Assembly: GCF_928392795.1 (NCBI RefSeq)
Contig: NZ_CAKMTJ010000001.1
Location: 434,001 to 498,000 of the forward strand
Length of the DNA: 64,000 nt
Reading direction: 5' to 3'
Origin: Rothia nasimurium
GTDB taxonomy: Bacteria; Actinomycetota; Actinomycetes; Actinomycetales; Micrococcaceae
The first letter of the stretch is position 1. Every line of letters begins with the position of its first letter. Of this stretch, positions 62,762 through 64,000 are shown one piece after another. The notes under the pieces were generated by a model. That model was given only the letters and a program-made list of their open reading frames with translations. It was not told where the DNA came from and ran no database searches. The translations under genes were made by a program, and so were the position numbers.

Positions 62762-63070
62762 TCAGCCAGAAATCAACCCCGGATGAACCGGCGAAGATTT
62801 CTTCTGACGCACCCGCCGGCCACCTTGCGAGCCGGTCTTCTGATTGTGATGCCACGAGCAAAGACTCTGCAGCATATGAATACGATGATCATCAGGCTCA
62901 CCGATATGATCCACATCGGTAGCCTTCTCAATGCAGCGCTGCCCGGTGTCCTCGCGGATATGCACGCAGCGGTAACCGTCGCGCTTGAGAACTATCGCTC
63001 GGCGCCGCCACCAATCAGGCGGCAACGGTGTAGTACGCGAGCTCTTAGCCTTCCAAGCCACGACCACCAC
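62762..63070 (-). CDS. HNH endonuclease
   Basis: 102 aa. The HNH motif is ATDVDHIGEPDDHRIHMLQSLCSWHHNQKTG, preceded by RRAIVLKRDGYRCVHIREDTGQRC with the zinc Cys pair. HNH proteins next to terminase help cut DNA at packaging in HK97-type phages (family knowledge). The start is GTG 63070, the only possible one because a stop lies three codons upstream in frame. Confidence 0.9.
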   Translation of the reverse strand: MVVVAWKAKSSRTTPLPPDWWRRRAIVLKRDGYRCVHIREDTGQRCIEKATDVDHIGEPDDHRIHMLQSLCSWHHNQKTGSQGGRRVRQKKSSPVHPGLISG

Positions 63071-63165
63071 CGCCCATCAAACAAAAGGTAGGCACGCCCC
63101 CGCATGCTTTGAATCCGTAGAAACCATTCAAGAATATGTGTGAATCAAACTAGGGGACGCACCAG

Positions 63166-63238
63166 CTGGGCATGCAGGACTCGAACCTGCAACTCCGGGA
63201 CCAAAACCCGGCGAGTTTCCAATTACTCACAACGCCCA
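63166..63238 (-). tRNA. Phage tRNA-Gln (anticodon TTG)
   Basis: Cloverleaf on the minus strand: acceptor TGGGCGT / ATGCCCA, D-arm GAGT ... ACTC, anticodon stem CCGGG / CCCGG with loop TTTTGGT (anticodon TTG), and T-arm GCAGG-TTCGAGT-CCTGC. No encoded CCA. It lies about 95 bases upstream of the HNH gene inside the prophage. Confidence 0.9.
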
Positions 63239-63403
63239 TCAAGCCGCCGGCGCCGCCACCTGATTACAGGCAACGACGCCGGAAGCCTCGCTCGTTCCAA
63301 CCAAGGCAACGAAAGGGAAATCCGCAAGCCCAACCTCAAACATCCACAAGACCACAAAGAGTCCTACAAACTATGAGTCCATTGGACACTGTGTTAAACG
63401 ACG

Positions 63404-63430
63404 AAAGCCCCACGCACAAGCGAGGGGCTT
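63404..63430 (-). terminator. Terminator after right-edge gene
   Basis: Stem AAGCCCC / GGGGCTT with a 12-base loop; on the minus strand followed by TTTCG. It lies downstream of the right-edge gene. The rest of the gap 63239-63492 has nothing I can name. Confidence 0.6.
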
Positions 63431-63492
63431 CCATCATTTACGTGAAGCGCATTTAGATACACTTCACCACAGCAAGACCAGGATAACACCAA

Positions 63493-64000
63493 TCACTCAG
63501 GCCGCGCAAGCGTCCTCCAATCCAGCCCCTGACCCAACGCCTGGCCCAACTCCCAGAGCTGACCACGAGGCCACACCGCAAAGCAGCACGAGCACATTAC
63601 CGCATCCACCCGGTCACCCTCCCACAATGCCATCAAAGCCGGGGCACTCACCGCGTCACCGTCCTCATCATACGAAAACCACTCAGCCTGCCCGCAACCC
63701 TCAGCCGGGCACACACCAGGCACCGGCGTCCGACGCTCCGGCGCAAGATACGCCTGAATCTGAGCAACCCACCCACGCCAAACCACAGCCCGCGACGCTA
63801 AAACGCCAGGATCAACAGACCCCACCACGTCCAGCAAAGCCAAAGCGTCCTCGAACAAATCCTCAGAGCTCAGCTCATCACGCGCACCCAGCTCCACCGC
63901 ATCAACATGCAAACCCCGGCCAACACCCTCCAGCAACTCCATAGCCACCAAATCCACCGGCAAACCAGACCGCCGAGCACCAGACGACCCGCGCTCGCTT
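63493..64000 (-). CDS. Actinophage protein with zinc-ribbon-like cysteines, 5' end outside window
   Basis: The frame is open to the right edge; the TTG at 63963 is only an internal start codon. The visible part has a conserved-looking SSGARRSGLPVDLVAMELLE segment, a helical region, and then Cys motifs (VCPAEGCGQ and CSCCFAVW) that could bind zinc. I recall similar proteins upstream of HNH-terminase modules in actinophages (DUF7341-like), but function is unknown. Confidence 0.65.
   Translation of the reverse strand, partial: SERGSSGARRSGLPVDLVAMELLEGVGRGLHVDAVELGARDELSSEDLFEDALALLDVVGSVDPGVLASRAVVWRGWVAQIQAYLAPERRTPVPGVCPAEGCGQAEWFSYDEDGDAVSAPALMALWEGDRVDAVMCSCCFAVWPRGQLWELGQALGQGLDWRTLARPE

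Larger units (their letters stand above)
39002..64000 (-). mobile_element. Siphovirus-type prophage, right part outside window
   Basis: From about 39 kb to the right edge the genes form a complete lysis, tail, head and packaging set on the minus strand, in canonical order when read right to left. Head genes match the SPP1-like portal plus lambda-E-type capsid type, and a long tape measure protein with frameshifted chaperones indicates a long non-contractile tail. No integrase, repressor or replication gene is visible, so those must lie beyond 64000. The exact left boundary is inferred from the tRNA remnant and the loss of chromosomal genes. Confidence 0.9.

Noticed and set aside
63140..63456. 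Plus-strand frames of 78 and 94 codons at 63.1-63.5 kb
   Set aside because: They cross the antisense of tRNA-Gln and a terminator hairpin, and have tRNA-artefact sequence.
1..64000. CRISPR array
   Set aside because: No set of regularly spaced direct repeats was seen; the only notable direct repeat is the rnpB-end pair.
39002..64000. Integrase or repressor gene in the visible prophage
   Set aside because: No phage-type recombinase or HTH repressor is in this part; the tyrosine recombinase at 17573 is a chromosomal XerC-like gene.

Overview
The window is about 64 kb of actinobacterial DNA of roughly 60% GC. Gene content and order (rpsP-khpA-rimM-trmD-rplS-lepB-rnhB-DUF2469-yraN-comM-dprA-xerC, fabD-fabH-acpP-fabF beside aceE, DUF3052 and DUF3145 proteins, a MptA/B-like mannosyltransferase) suggest a member of the Micrococcaceae, probably Rothia. 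The genus is an inference from gene content and style, not a search result.

Layout. 1-5123: the end of an unidentified gene, a DesK/NarL-type two-component system and an ABC-2 type exporter. 5331-14039: the ribosome and RNA-processing cluster rpsP-khpA-rimM-trmD-rplS-lepB-lepB-rnhB-DUF2469. It is split between khpA and rimM by an AT-rich McrB/McrC-like restriction pair (6078-9228) with a hairpin terminator on each side. 14319-19152: yraN, comM, dprA, xerC and a DUF3145 gene (DNA processing and chromosome maintenance). 19251-26095, minus strand: the type II fatty-acid synthesis cluster and aceE. 26485-38931: housekeeping and small genes (DUF3052, tRNA-Val, a Tat-exported protein, gnd, a GT12-like glycosyltransferase, msrA-cysK-cysE, a Nif3-like protein, yaaA, rnpB, def, tRNA-His, orn, a GT-C mannosyltransferase).

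38932-64000: a tRNA-Arg-like remnant marks the edge of a siphovirus-type prophage. Its genes all lie on the minus strand, so transcription runs right to left: HNH endonuclease, small and large terminase, portal, MuF, a P-loop/scaffold fusion, decoration protein, lambda-E-type capsid, connectors, major tail protein, frameshifted tail chaperones, tape measure, two tail-tube-like proteins, hub and minor tail proteins, beta-helix tailspike, collagen-like fibre, membrane proteins, endolysin and holin. The early, integrase and lysogeny regions are not in the window, so the prophage continues past 64000.

Most notable observations: (i) the 9-mer GGCGTCCGC is strongly over-represented in the chromosomal part, often between genes, and is almost absent from the prophage and the restriction insert; (ii) a 29-codon reading frame in the prophage repeats the C-terminal motif of the tape measure protein and is translationally chained to its neighbours; (iii) three phage proteins share a tail-tube signature; (iv) a C7 tract splits the tail fibre gene; (v) a P-loop domain is fused to a scaffold-like protein; (vi) the 3' end of rnpB is duplicated 122 bp downstream; (vii) the McrBC-like system interrupts a conserved operon.
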